A stretch of DNA of 64,000 bases from Dryococelus australis (Eukaryota > Arthropoda > Insecta > Phasmatodea > Phasmatidae): the NCBI GenBank assembly GCA_029891345.1, contig CM057003.1, positions 13,556,709 through 13,620,708 of the forward strand, given 5' to 3'. A program made the position numbers and the translations under genes. The notes under the pieces were generated by a model. The model saw only the letters and a list, made by a program, of their open reading frames with translations, had not been told where the DNA came from and ran no database searches. Within the stretch, counting starts at the first letter, position 1, and the number at the start of each line of letters is the position of its first letter. Positions 1-15,479 of this stretch are shown piece by piece.

Positions 1-927
1 TTCGTAGCGTAAGCTGGTAAAACAACTATGTTTTCGGTGGAAAAAATTCGTAAAGCCACAGGAAGATACTAATTGAGAGGCCTCACATCGTATCTTGGTG
101 CCACGACTATCTAGTTGCAATGAAACAGCACAGACAAGGTGGGAAACAAATTATCTACATAGACGAGACATGGATAGACGTAATTTAACGTTTGGCAAGT
201 GTTGGCAACACGAAGAAGTGTTTGGTATACAAGCTAATATGAATTCGGATAACCGATTAATTGTAGTACACGCTGGGGGTATCAACGTATTTATAGAAAA
301 TGCTCTCCTTGGCTATAAAGCCGGCACTGCCAGTGACGACTAAACGGCCAAATGAACAGTGTTAATTTCATTAAATGGGTTTACCTAACCTCCCGTAGTC
401 ATCTGTAGTAGTGTTAGATAATGCACCGTATCATTGCGCACATATTGACAAGCCACCTACCAAGTACTCTGCAGATATGTTAACATGGTTAACAAACAAA
501 GGCATAACTTGTCACACGTCGATGCGGAAAGAGGAGCTTTACAAATTGGTGGAACACGCGAAACCCAAAGAGAAAGTGCACAAATTCGACACGCGTCTGA
601 CATCTGGGACATACCGTGGTCCGGTTTCACCCATACATGTGCGACCTGAACGCTATTGAGCTCGCTTGGGCGATGGCTAAGCGGGTAGTGCGCGAAGGAA
701 ACGTAACCGGAGATTCCTCTCTTCAGAATTCCGAGAGATTACTATTAAAGCGATAGACAGGGTAACCAAGACCGACTGGGTAGGGTACTGTAGTCACGTA
801 CAGAAGCTTGAGACTGGATACTGGGAAAAGGAGGGTGTCGTGTCAGATGTAATTGACAGTATCTTTGTACGTCTTGACGACAGTAGTGATTCCTCCTGTG
901 CCGTGCAGTTCAAGCAGTGAACAAGAA
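1..927 (+). pseudogene. Tc1/mariner-like (DDE_3) transposase relic, cut by the window edge
   Basis: Remnant of a cut-and-paste transposase; an intact protein would bind the element ends and catalyse excision and integration. The pieces appear in order across several frames. A YIDETW block with the first catalytic Asp lies near 155-173, a RLIVVHAGG block near 252-285, VLDNAPYH with the second Asp near 411-437, and DLNAIELAW with the Glu near 645-672. A C-terminal tail with SHVQKLE ends in an acidic, Ser-rich stretch and a stop at about 927. At least three frame changes separate these blocks, so no protein can be made. The same block order occurs in the minus-strand relic at 13.6-14.9 kb, but the two differ a lot, so they are different subfamilies. 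About 80 residues separate the second Asp from the Glu, far more than the 34 usual in Tc1. Confidence 0.8.
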
Positions 928-3900
928 AATCCAGGTTCACTATTAGCGACCCCGCTGCCTCGAAGTGAAGTGAGTGAATGTTTTCTTTGTACGATAGTAC
1001 ACTCGTATAGCGTGGCCGTCATATCGTTCCAAGATCGTATCCCTGCCAGAGTCTCAGAGGCGGCGCGCTGACAGTGCGTCCATTACGCACCGTGTTGTTC
1101 TCCCGCGGTGCAAATCCATTTTCTTGTTGTCTTCGTGTTGTTGCCATACTGTATTAATTAAACGAAGAAAGTGGGACGTGCGTGGGTATTTTTTTTCTCG
1201 TAATTCTTGCGTTATTTAATGCCACGTACATCAAACTCGAACTGTGAATAATATCAGAACTACTTCTTAGTAATAATAGTTGGTGAGTTGTCGGCGAATG
1301 AAAGTGCATTGTCGAGCAAGTCTCCCGAATTACTTTCATTTACAGTTATATTAGCTGAATAAATTAAAAAAGAGTTAGCAAGTATTCAATATTTTGCAAA
1401 GTGTTACAGTTTTACTTTTATAACGTACAAATTTTTTAGACAGATGTCAGTCTAAAAATACTTTACTAATTGTTTAGCATTACAGTACAATGGCAAGTGG
1501 ATTATCTGACAGCGCGTTGATAAAATATACAGCATCCTCTTGATGCACCAGCATATGGCGAAAGGATACATAAACGAAAAATAAACATTTGGCACTACTT
1601 TCGTAGAACTGTCAGAATCTTGCCACGTCACATGACCCAGAGAGTAAATACAGGCACATCATCTGTCTAGTTTCTACATTGTGTGAGAGGGATAGGCTGC
1701 TTTCCCTGTCTCCTTCCATGTCACAAAGAATAAATCATGAATTAAATAAGTATGCCGTACTTAATATAATGTACTTTCCACCGTGAATCCAAAAAAAAAA
1801 AAAAAAAGTACTCTGTAGGCATTTTTATCAAATAACTCATCTTCCTTTAAGATTAATTCTTGCGTCTCCCCCCTCAACAAACCAACACGATTCGAAATGC
1901 TGGCTGTGTCCATATCCACTGAAAGATTATGTTAACGCTCTACGACATCCTCAACAAAGAAAAAATGCTCACATTGTCTGTGCGACGTAACAGCCGCCAT
2001 TTCCGATTGCCACCAGCTCCTGACCGGTATCGCAGCAGACGAAACTTGTATGAATGATGTAGCGTCATTTCGCAATTGTAGGTGAGGCGAAGTGGAACGA
2101 ACAGCAAAGAATGCAGACGAAGTATCGGCGTGTTCGCAGTTCCCGCATTCATTTAGTAAGGATCTAACAAGCAAACAAGGCTCGCATTCTGAAGAAGAAA
2201 GAAGATACACTATAGTTGTGAAATAACGTACCCCTCTTTTGTGTAGCCAAACTAGTCAAAACTGTTTTCTTGAAATGCATCAAAAATTTATTGTGCGCTC
2301 TTCAGGGTAAACTGAGAACATCCTGAGATACCTGCTTAAGATCTAGTTGTATACACATTGTGTATTCTTCTGCCATAACTAAAATTAACAATGCCATGTA
2401 AATATGTTCCTAAAATTTTCTCATTATTTCTGCGTATGTGCAATTTGGCATTAGCGCCGTCGCGCTGTGTTTATTTGCCGCCATCTGCTTCGCGCTGTGG
2501 TTTACTCTTTGTTCGGTTTGGCTCCCCTCCTCTTTCTTCATCGTTCCCCTTCCATACCTTCCCCTTTCCCCTTCGTTCGTATACACTTTTGAAAGTCCGT
2601 GATAGTCTGTGGCCTTGCATGGCACTGCCATGTCTTCTTTACGCCCTTCTGACGTCTGCTATTGAACTACGGGTTAACCGCATAGCCAATTTTCAAGAAA
2701 TAATTCTTCATGACATTTTAATAACATTAACAATCATTTTGGGTTGTAGAATAACATATTAATTTCGTTCGTGTTTAAAATTTGCACGAAGGAATGTAAG
2801 CCAACAGGTTTTTAATTCTCATCAGTAGTTTTATTTGTCTTTTTGAAAAGTCGTTTTCCTTCATTTTCATAATTGCTTTAGTATATTATTTCATACCACA
2901 ATGAAAGAGAAAGTGTTATGCTAAAAATACAGAAAAGGCATCGCTCGTGCAGCGGTTCTATCGGGAAAAATTATTTCTAAATCTCCGCTTCAAGCAGACA
3001 ACTTAGGCCTACGCTAAGTGAAGTACCAGCGTGACTTCAGAAATCACTAAATACTATGCTACTAGTGTAGTTGCGCAAAATGTTATTAGAAATTAAATAT
3101 CCCAGACTTATATATGGATTCACAACATCCAAGTAGAGTACCTACCTACTTACGAATAAATGTAGAACACTGTGCATAAATACATGCATGCATTCGCATT
3201 CACACTTAGCGTACGTACGTGAGTAGAAAAGAGAGGCGGAGTAGCTCAACTTTCAATTTCTACTTACGCGCGTACGACTGAACATTCCTATTTGAGTCAG
3301 AAATAGAAGAAATCGTGGAAAAACAGAGTACATAAAAACCGTGATTTGAAATTCTTTGAAAGATATCAAACATTCTCTTTCAAACAAAACGGAGTAACGC
3401 TAGGTAATCGCGCCTTCGGGGGGGGGGGGTAAATTTCCCCACGCTGCGCACTTCAGAAATGATAAACAATTATAAAATGATGTCCGCGGTATAATCTAAA
3501 ATTAATAATACAGTATTTTTATTCTTTTGCAAACACAGCTGTTCTAAGGTGATGTATTTCACGTGCAAATTTTTATTTAAGCCTTCGTTTATAGCAACGC
3601 ATGTATGGAGACCGATGTCGGTTGGACACACTGAAACGGAATGTTGGCGCAGTGCTTATAACTCTAAAAGTTCCCGTTAGATAGCAGCACACGCCGCTGG
3701 ACTGCAGCAGCGAGCAGGTGTCACTAGATCCTGAAATCTCTGTTCTGTTGCAGCGTCGCTGTCTCGCTGTAAACACGTGTGATTCGACTTAATTTTTTTC
3801 TTGGTAAGCAATGAATTGCGTTGGCATGATTGTCTTATAGATGCAATGCTACGTGTTTTTTTTTTTTTTTGCAGCATAAATTTTGCAAGGAAGTATTGAA

Positions 3901-4421
3901 TATTCGTATTCAGTAACTAACAATTACATTTTCGGTTGAGAATAAAAGTTTGCTACACCGTCTCCGTGGACAGTTTAAAAAAAATCGCAGTAGATTTGGC
4001 CAGTGATGTGCGTGTCATGACGACACATGTGCAACATAGGAATAAAAATAGTGAACTCACAACCATCAATCGCATTCGTCAGTCGCCCGACTTTCCTGCG
4101 GTCACGTGATCCTCAACAAACGCAAGGAAACTTTTTTTTTTATCCGTCAAATATTTCTCTAACTTCAACTTTCGACTGACCGACGGAAGAGCCACCGCCT
4201 TCTGACGATATTCCGTAGGCATGTACACGCATTTGAAATAAAATGATAAGCGGTGGATATGTGTTTCTTTATCTTTGGTGGTAAATTCAGGAATCTAAAA
4301 TGTAAACAATAGTATATTTAGTATTAATTATTTTTCACGAAAAAAATTTTTTCCCAAAATATTTATCTCTTGTCCAATGTATGTCCAACCAAAATACACC
4401 TCCAACTAAAGAAAGATCAGG
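928..4421. other. Unannotated AT-rich stretch
   Basis: I see no gene or recognisable element here. It holds a 17-base A run at 1791-1807, a 12-base G run at 3418-3429 and a T run near 3857-3870. The open frames (for example 2391-2762) have biased, low-complexity composition and match no family I know. Confidence 0.5.
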
Positions 4422-6727
<2,306 letters not shown>

Positions 6728-8277
6728 GGGCCTGTATTACCACCATCTGATAAAGTCCTGAATAAAAGTTATCAGCTAGATAGCCCAAAAATGCGTATTA
6801 CGACTCGCTGATACTGCATATTCGGCAGGCTATCAGCTGATAAAGCTGTCAGGTACTTCTTCCACCTGATAGCTATCTATCAGCATTTCAAATTGTGTTC
6901 TTGAGCAATATGGCGGCAGGTGGTAGGAAACGAATTGTATTTGACAGCGATTCTGATGAGCAGGTTTTGGATGAAGTGCTTCGCTGCGCTAGAAATTCAA
7001 AGGCGACACATATTTCAAACAACTTACCTTTTCAGTCCATGTATTTGCATCGATTTATTTATTTTCTACAATTGTTTTTTCTGACGGAATTAATTTTACT
7101 AGTCCGGTGAAATGCCATTGCGACGGAGTTCTCTTCCGTCAAAATGTATGTATATGAAGAATTTGTTGTTAGTTTTATAGAAATATTATATATGCAGTAC
7201 ATTATTTTTGTATTTCATTAATGTAGATCATCGTAGGTGCCTTTTTGGAACAGTCGCCCCAGTGGAATGAATTTACACCTGTCCGCCACTTCGTAAAAGC
7301 GTTGTGTTCTGACTTATTCAATTAACATGACACTTGAGCTATTTCTTGAAACCAAGAAATTTAAAATTCACACTCTAAATACTACTTCGGGTTCTGTTTA
7401 TTTTATCGGTGGGGTGGGGAACTAAAGTTTTACGTCTTTCGAGAGACGTGGTTGTTTTGTGGTTCTTCTTATGAGAAAGTGGCGATTGGAACTCGCATAG
7501 TTTTGATGAAACTGTGGGAAAGTTTATTCGTACGGAAATATCATTCAATTTACTATAACTCAAAAGTTTTGACTTCATCGGAAGAACTGTATGCGATTAA
7601 TGTGTCGCTGTCCATACCTATGCGAGAAATATTCAACACATGAATTTATGTCATGTACATTTGAAAACATCCCGCGAGAACAAAACGCAATAAATACGTC
7701 ACTGGTAAAGCAATGTACGAAATGCACAACGTAAATATGTTCAACAAATTTAACTTTCCACGTACAAATCGTTCGAAATTCAATACAGTAAATTAGGGCA
7801 AAACAAGGTTACTTTAACGCCCAAATATATTTCGAATATTCTAACAAACAATTTAAGAACACATTATTTATAAAACATGCCAACAGTCTTCAATAATGTA
7901 TTTCACAGACCCCACTCGTTTTTGCTAGGAATCGGTCTTTCCCATCGTGTTTTGCCCCGCCTCTTAAAACGTTTTTAACAGAAAAAGAACATGTAAATCG
8001 TAAACATCACTTTTGTCCATGGAAGACTAAAACACAGTCACTGTTGCCAACGCAACTAACTCAACTGTTGCTATATTTCGAGTCCTAATGGTGATTTCTA
8101 TTGCCAACAAACAGAAAAAAAAAAAAACCAGGTATCGTCCGAACTTCCTGATAACTTACTGACAGCTATTCGCATGGTATCAGGAGGTCGTAAGACATAG
8201 CTGGCAAACACACTACTGATATTCTTGTCAGCTGATAGTTATTCAGAACTTATATCAGACGGTGGTAATACAGGCCA
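6728..8277. mobile_element. PIF/Harbinger-like DNA transposon, internally deleted
   Basis: The left end at 6728 starts GGGCCTGTATTACCACC and the right end, read on the other strand from about 8277, starts with nearly the same GGCCTGTATTACCACC. The match continues with small indels for about 55 bp, and looser similarity runs for about 130 bp. Flanking bases are TAA on the left and TTA on the right, close to the 3-bp TWA target duplication of the Harbinger group but not identical. Inside, an ATG at 6910 opens a short frame (MAAGGRKRIVFDSDSDEQ) with an acidic cluster, closing at 7110. This could be the start of an accessory-protein or transposase gene whose remainder is lost; I see no catalytic block. 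The TIRs show directly that it is a transposon; the superfamily is inferred. Confidence 0.6.
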
Positions 8278-8465
8278 TTAATGTTTTAAATTAAGTATCC
8301 AAACATTAAAATCTCTTTTCAGTTGTAAATTTCAAATTCAAAAATCATTATTTTGCTGTAATAAGTATAAAATATGTTACAATTTTAAACATGTATAATT
8401 TATAGACTACTAGCTATGGTAGATTCCCCCAGTGAGAGTGGTAGTGACCGGGGAGGGGGAGAGGT

Positions 8466-8466
<1 letters not shown>

Positions 8467-8506
<40 letters not shown>
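8467..8506. repeat. (GA)n microsatellite
   Basis: About 40 bases of GA dinucleotides, with purine-rich flanks on both sides. Confidence 0.95.
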
Positions 8507-8508
<2 letters not shown>

Positions 8509-8713
8509 GGAGGGGGCCGATAAACTCCGCCCAGCCGACAGTTTCGTCGGTCGAAAAAAAAAACAAACACCACATCACTACGATCTACGCACGTTATTTT
8601 AACTGTAACAATGAAATATTTTATATCGGGGCTACCAAAATATTGAAATATTTCAATAGCAATATTTAATTTACAAAGAGCATACCAAAAAAACCATGTT
8701 GAAACAATATTTG

Positions 8714-8995
8714 AACTGAGAACTATTTCTTACTAGCCGTTGCCAATACACCGCTGCTCTCGCTGTTCTTAATTCGTATTTAATACGAAATAAATATTAC
8801 AATTTACACAAGATATTAAGAAAGATTTCATTTATTCGAAATACAGTACTTTAGAGTTAGTCACAGTGTTATATATTTGTGGAATACAAGTTATTGAAAC
8901 AACAGGTTGACATATTACGCCTAAGGGTGATTTTTCAAAGGTTCGTTTCACAAAGTCTCTTCCAGTCGTGAACCGACTATAGAGACTTGTGTGGT
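8714..8995 (+). repeat. Dispersed repeat R, right-hand part
   Basis: Begins TGAGAACTATTTCTTACTAG and ends with a TGATTTTTCAAAGGTTCG block followed by a GTGAACCGACTATAG-type end. The same order of blocks recurs near 33297-33540, 44440-45318, 48088-49015, 54770-55310 (opposite strand) and 57808-58850. Its right end resembles that of a DNA transposon. No coding potential. Confidence 0.65.
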
Positions 8996-11264
8996 TCAAC
9001 GTTACAAACAAAAGAAAACAAAATACTATTAATGATCTTTAATTCAATGCAGAAAAAAGGAAAATTAAAATAAGCACATAACTGTTTAACTGTGTGGATA
9101 AATCAGATCAATTAGTAAAATCTCTGTTCTGCAAGTAGACTAAAAATATTAAAATATTACCACCATTCAAATAAAAGATTACTTAAATTTAAAACTAAAT
9201 TAAATGACGCTGCTTTCAAGATAATTAAATGAAATGTATATTAATTTAGCTGTTTCCGAATAGAAGTGTCTATAGACCCAGTGCCTCTTAACAAAGATTT
9301 ATATTGTGAACTTCATTAAATATATTGCGTTAATGTAAAGTCAAAAATGTTTGCTCCGGTACTAACTCAATCGGGTAGCCTAGGATCACTGGACTGATTT
9401 AATAAGTTACACTCAGTACTGCAATTAAATCTTCAAAAACCTTATCATCTGTCACTACTAATTCGGGAGCGATAACAAACTTGAATACAACGCTACCAGG
9501 CATAAGTCTGTTTGCCAAAAATTAGGTGGCGTCACCTTAAGCTGTAGGTAATGCTGACTTTCCCAGCATGGCGTCGTGACGTCGGTGTAGACTCGGCATC
9601 GTCAACTGCGTCAACTAATCAATCCAAACTAGGCTTTGGCCTCTTCTTAACTTGCCAAGCTAGCCCTCAATTAAACCGACTAAGGGTACCAAAAACACTG
9701 ACCTAGATTAGGGAGATGACGGGGATTTCGCCCACTAAATCCCGGTTGTTAAAACGCGTCTGTGGATCTACAGATCCGTGCCCAGAAGCCCTTGACTTTC
9801 GGCAGCTTCATCATCAAGTCCTATCAATGGAGCTCAGCTACATCCGGTGTAGTAAGTCTCAAATATAGCTTAACAAAAATTAAAATATAAAACTGCAAAT
9901 AAAAGAAAATAAACAGTGTTAAAATTAAAATAATAAATTCTGAGACTTGCAAAACACTGAAAAATCATTAAGTGACATAATTAAATTAAGTTGCCAAATA
10001 ACTCAGAATAATGTACTTGCTTACCATAGAGTAACATGAATTAACATGCGCGAATTAAAAAGAGTGGTGGATCCTAACTCATATTATACATTTAAAATCA
10101 TGAAATAAAATATGTAAAATTGCAGAAGGGTTCCCCTTAAAATATGAACGTTGTTAAACATATGCAAAATATGTAGGCGTCAAGACATAGGCCTGAACGT
10201 GTTAATCTGCATACTTGTTTCGGGACATTTAAATGAGAGTACATGGATATCTTACAGTCAAATTCGCAATCAAATTTTCAATTTTTAGCTGATTAACTTG
10301 CTGTGTGGATTATAATTTTTAAGTTATTCGGACATAACTATATACTGTTTCAGTGCAGTACACGATATGGATGTTGTTTCAGCCTGATTTTATTTTATTT
10401 TATTCTCCAGTTAAAAAAAAAAAAAAAAAAAAAAAGAATCTACATAATTTGTTAACAATTACCAAGGCGTACGTTGAAAGAAAAAAATGAATTTTTATGT
10501 TAGTTTGTTGATGTCTGTTTACAGAGTTTACTTTATTACGTTTTGGTATTTTTACGCGAATAGGATACTAAAACGTAATCTTAATGTTCTATAATATTAG
10601 GTCTCAACGTGTGGGAAAAAAAAGGTTCAAAGTTGGTGAATAGCTACTTGCCTTGGGACACAGTTTGTTTTCGAGGATGCTTGTTAAGGAATAGTACGAG
10701 ACTGTGTTTCACTTGTTGATATTCCTTGCTAGTGCTGTTTCCCTGCTTAATGAATTTAGAGCCCATATTATTTTGTTATATTGGCATGTCAGAATCACAA
10801 TTTTATCTTACCCGAAATGATATAATCACGTTGAAATGAGATGCTTTGAGCTTCTTCAAGGAATATTTGAAATCGAGGAATGAAATGTTTTCGAAATTTT
10901 AAAAAATCTCAATATAAGGATATGTTTCCATACATTTTTTAATCGTTTCAATTTATTAATTTTGCCAAAATGGATTTTGCAAAGTATACTTTTAAATGAA
11001 TCAAGGCGTGACCTTCCAGCGGTCCTTGTTAAATTTTCTGTAAATGTTCTCGTACGTTCCATAAATACAAAAATTGTGATTTTGACATCCCCAGATGCCT
11101 TAACTATGTGACCCATTTTTTGTTCGAGGAAAGCGTATGTACAAGTAATGTATACAAACTGATCTGTGCTTTGTACGAAAATAAAATAATGAACTTTTTG
11201 GTGAACCCTTTGAGACATGCATGCATCGGACAGCTCCATGATGTCAGAGGGTCACGTTCACAAA
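8996..11264. other. Unannotated AT-rich stretch
   Basis: No gene recognised. A 23-base A run lies at 10413-10435. The stretch 9300-9900 is less AT-rich than its surroundings and could be old transposon sequence, but I cannot name it. Confidence 0.45.
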
Positions 11265-11530
11265 TCCGCGAATTCTTGTCCCAGGACATGGCTTCCGATA
11301 GCGCAATAGTAGACGGGCCCATATCGTTGAGGGGGAAATGGGGTAGAGTGCTCATTCCAGATGCACGGTATCCACTCTCAGTGTTCCAACATTTGACAGC
11401 CTTTCTGCCAATAGTACTGTCAAAAACATCGTGAGTAGCATTTGAGGTTGGAACACTGTGCAAGTGTTTTGAAATAATGCAATTAGAATATACTGTAGTT
11501 AGTAACTGTATCATTTGCATGTAAAATGGT
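11265..11530. repeat. Dispersed repeat S, copy 1
   Basis: Similar to 39365-39590. Both hold a block that reads on the minus strand as GRKAV(K/Q)CW(N/D)TE(S/T)G, followed in both by a stretch ending in GAGGTT-type sequence. The shared residues suggest decay of one coding-like ancestor, possibly part of a transposon gene, but I do not recognise the family. Confidence 0.5.
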
Positions 11531-11590
11531 GGGTCGGTTGTAAATTAAAATGCGAACAAACGCGTTCATCGTTGTTGATCCTGTCACTTA

Positions 11591-12018
11591 AAAACTGTTC
11601 ACGATAATGTTAGCACTTTTAAGATCAACCTTAGGAAAATGTCACCGCCCCTGCCTGTAAATATTATAACGGGCGCAGTGAGTGACATGCGCCCAGTAAA
11701 GTTGGTAACGATGGAAGGAATGTAGTGACATGTCTCAACGTCGAATAAAAAATGCTAGGTAGCTATTTATCATAACTTAAATTATTTCTTTCGCTTTCTT
11801 TTTTATAGTGCATCGAAATGTAAAAAATGAACAGATTTTTGAAATATATTTACTTTTAAAATAATTTCACTGTTTCACTTCACCGACACATGATTAAAGT
11901 GATGAGGCCCGTGGCAATGCCAATTTAACATACTGTATTGCGGAATAATACACCACGTGCATACAAGTATTTCTTAGGCAGGCCTTTCATAAGTGCACAT
12001 TTTACCATGAACGGCCTA
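11591..12018 (+). mobile_element. Mariner-type MITE, copy A
   Basis: About 430 bp, non-coding. The left end is AACTGTTCACGATAATGTTA and the right end, read inverted, matches GGCCGTTCATGGTAAAATG. The family consensus is a terminal inverted repeat AAGGCTGTTCACGGTAAA at both ends, flanked by TA in the better copies. Internal landmarks shared by copies are TTGGTAACGATGG, TCGAATAAAAAGTG and GCATGAATAAAGTGATGAGG. This copy is among the more diverged. Confidence 0.8.
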
Positions 12019-12332
12019 CAGACAGTTTTACTGGCGATTGGCGAGACATGTAGCGACATGCACAGAAGACGAAAATCGGTTTACTTCATGTTTAAGCGGG
12101 CTACACACCGGCCGATCCGATCCAACCAGCGGCCTGAAATGTTGGTACAAACGCGGCCTGCCATGGATCCCATCTTGTCTAAAATGTCCTTTTTGGATTG
12201 AGAATCCATCCGAAATAATCAGTGTCAGTAAAGTAAGTAAATCATCAATAAATAAAACAAATTTATTTAAGATGAGAAATGTCTGCTAACAGCACGACCA
12301 AAAACATTGCCTGACTTCAAACTCTCAAAACT

Positions 12333-12333
<1 letters not shown>

Positions 12334-12383
<50 letters not shown>
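12334..12383. repeat. (CA)n microsatellite
   Basis: About 50 bases of CA dinucleotides ending in a short TA tract. Confidence 0.96.
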
Positions 12384-12388
<5 letters not shown>

Positions 12389-13623
12389 GAACCAATCAAT
12401 ACAGAGGAAAGGTGGGGGGTCGGGACGATTTGAAAAATTGAAATGTCCAGATCACTCCAGCTCCCGATTATCGAACCCGGCCAATTTAATTGGTCAATCA
12501 GCCTACATACGACTCAGTTTCTGTCTCGACGTGTCGTGGACACGATATCGATTAATCTGATCTACCTGCAATTTCAGTAAAGCCAGTTACATTACCGACT
12601 TTTTTTTTTTTTTTGCCACTTGTCAGTGCGTAATGAGGTGGTTAGTAAAACCAACAGTCCGATGATACCGACGGCTAAAATACCATCTGACTGGCAAGCA
12701 TGTTTAGCAAAAATATATTAATTATTGGAGAAAAGGTAATTTACTAATGTGTACAGACTATACTATTTCATTATAACAGTTGATATCACAAATTTACAGT
12801 CACAATACTATGGAGACAGTAACGATAAATCTCACCTGTACACTCTAAATTGAATCGGTGAGAATTACATCAGCGCTTGGGCCCGACCGACGTTTCGCAA
12901 TACACTAATTACGTACCCCCGCGTCTGTCTGTAGCACATCACGCACAGGTCTGTAGCTATAGTTGGACAAGAAATAAAAGACCCGTATCCATTTTTGTTC
13001 TGCGCAGCTGCTGCCTTCCCCTACTTTGGCAAGGCGGGAGAGGTGGAAAACCGTGTTACGGCGCTTGAGTCCGTATTACACGAGCAGAAGTGCATCTCGA
13101 GAATTATATTTCACAGCGTGTTCATGGCCTAAATGTACCTGTATTTCGATATAGTTTAACTGTATCAATCGGAGCCAGCATATCTAACATTTATTTCGTA
13201 TTCTGTATAGTATGTAGTACCTGAATACTGAAAGAAACATTAGCGTCACGATTCTCTGTTTACAGTACAAAACGGAATATAGGCCTCTTTGATATGAGCA
13301 TAAGAATATGATACGCACATGCGAGGCTATGTATCTAACCGGCGGTGGGTCGAACCCAATCTATGGAGTAGCAAATAAAAAATAAAGGACAGAGAGAGTA
13401 CTCTAGGATCAAAATCGGCAAGTCCTAATGCAAATATTTACCACGAGAAAGCTGATAATAGCCGCTCATAACCATGTTTGTCAAGCAAATAGTGAACACA
13501 TATGGACATATACTGTATGAATTCTGAACAATAGTACATAGTATATTATAAACGTAACATGTCAAACAATTACGAAACAAAACTAACGAATATGAATGTA
13601 AATAACAGACACAAATGACGCGC
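12384..13623. other. Unannotated stretch
   Basis: No gene recognised. A T run at 12600-12614 is present. The segment around 12870-13080 is GC-richer and could be part of the 5' or 3' flank of the transposon that follows, but I found no matching inverted repeat. Confidence 0.4.
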
Positions 13624-14861
13624 CTATTCCGATTCAGAATCTGTGCCACATCCAGAATCATCGTCAGTTGAATATCCGGCTCCAACTTTTATTATTATCC
13701 CAGCAATTTCAATGTCTAGTAAGCTATCACTCTTCACATACTCCTCTTCAATCTTCTGTACATGTTAGCAGCACTCCTTCAATTTGTCCACAGAGAATCT
13801 ACTGAACGATTACTTTTTATCATCGAGGGCTGAAGATATGTCCTCGCGAACCTTCTTTTTTAATATCCGCCCATACCAGCTCAATCGGGTTCAGATCCGC
13901 ATGATATGTAGACAGACGAATGAATTCATGGCCATGTGCATTTATTAATTCATCACTTTTAATTTTTTTTCTTGTGTTTGGTGTATTTTTGACCAAAAAC
14001 AACAGATTCGCTTCTATCATTTGCGGAGTGGATCCGACATTATTATTTGTCAGCCAGCCATGAATTGTTTTTGTTAAGAATGATGATATTGGCTTTTTAT
14101 TCAGTTGTACACTATGGTAGATTGCATTGTCTAATACAGCCGCAGAGTTGCTAGGTAAATTTGGTAGTAATTTATTTTTCACCCACATAGGAGAATTGTC
14201 ATAGTTTATGTGTTTGTAGTAGTCTCCCAACTTTTGTTTGGATTTAAAAACAAACAAACCATTCGGAACAAACCCTTCTTCTCCACCAGCATGCACAATA
14301 ATTAATCGTGGACCTTTCCCAACTGAATCTGCGATGCCTATTTCTGCATCATATTGCCAGCAAGAACTTATGCTGTGGGTAGCATGTACAAACATTTCAT
14401 CAACATAAACCATGACCCTACCAGCCTACAGGTATTCAAGCATGTCCTCTAGATATCGCCCCCTTCTAGCTGTTATGTTAGGCTTTCCAATGAAACTTTT
14501 TCGTTTGGACTGACATTTTATCCAGTGGAACCCAAGCTGATTCAGCAAATTTCGCATGTATTCCCTGCTACAATTTAACCCGCCGGTTTCAAGCAGAGCC
14601 TTATTCAACTTTTTCAATGTTGGTACAATTTTTCGCACTGCGTAGAATTCGTGTGCTCTGTTTCATTTCCTTTAGGTGTCTATAATGTCAAACGTTTTTC
14701 TACTGTTTACCTTACGCTCTACCAAAATTCGTTTAACTGTTGTCGCCGAAACCCCAGTTGCGGTGCTTGTTGCTTCGACGATGCTGTACATTATATGCGA
14801 TCTCGCGTGCCTGTCCCCGCAATGGTGTACCAGACTTAATACGCGACTTTAATCCCGACAT
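13624..14861 (-). pseudogene. Tc1/mariner transposase relic with DD82E-type spacing
   Basis: Minus-strand transposase pseudogene. The presumed start is the ATG at 14859-14861 (MSGLKSRIKSGTPLRGQ). The DNA-binding half follows in broken frames and includes a VSATTVKRI helix-turn-helix-like block. An open segment then runs 14638-14426, and the catalytic half is open from 14413 to 13820 (197 codons). In that segment VDE carries the first Asp (residue 5), VLDNAIYHS the second (residue 95) and NPIE the Glu (residue 178), so 82 residues separate the last two. This matches the DD82E group of Tc1/mariner that I recall as Sailor. After a frameshift near 13853 the original frame continues through VREDISSALDDKK and a HVQKIEEEY block to an acidic tail and a stop at 13624-13626. 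Internal stops also occur. It is dead, but all three catalytic residues survive. Confidence 0.85.
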
Positions 14862-15479
14862 GACAGTAAGTCATACCGTGTAACTTGGGCCGCCAGACAA
14901 CCGTGTCAGAGCGATCCCGCAGTGCCACTAGCTGCGGGTGACTAATCCCCTCCACTACCTCAAGTGCTCATCATGTGACTGCCCGTTGACACTGGCATCT
15001 GCGCAGGTTCTTTTGTCTCTTATCCCACTATAGCAGTCGCGCGCTTCACAGTAACGGCTGCGCGCGCATCACCTTCCCCACCACCCCATCCTTTTCGGAT
15101 CACCCTCCTGCCCCCCCCCCCCTTAAACCCTCTAGACAATGTTAATATTTGATGTTAACCCCAGTCTGCCAAAACATTTGACTGATTACTACCGAAATTG
15201 ATGCTCATAACCCTTACCTATGGAATTTAGTTGATTGCACGCCATCTTACAATACAAGACATTCCGTGTGCGATTACCAGGCAAGACAGTGTGTGTATTT
15301 GTAATTGAGACACTGTTTTTATATTTGTTTCTGATTGCATCTCTAATGATCGCTATCAGCGGGTAGTCAAGACCCGCCTATTATCTTACCTTTCAATAAC
15401 TTGATCAAAATTATTTCCAACCGTGTAGAGGAAAGTAAGCTCATCAGTTACATCGACAACTACTTGTTAAAATTTACGG
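14862..15479. other. Flank of the transposase relic
   Basis: No gene recognised. It is GC-richer than its surroundings between about 14880 and 15125, with a C run at about 15112-15122. This may be the terminal region of the same transposon, but I could not find a matching inverted repeat on the other side. Confidence 0.4.

Noticed and set aside
2391-2762. 123-codon open frame
   Set aside because: Leu/Pro/Ser-rich composition without a domain; no splice-site or codon support.
3677-3877. Short minus-strand frames near the T run
   Set aside because: Lysine-rich starts come from translating the homopolymer; no further evidence.
11104-11520. 138-codon minus-strand frame considered as a gene
   Set aside because: It overlaps a dispersed repeat with a diverged second copy at 39.4 kb; both look like decayed repeat, and the opposite strand is equally open.
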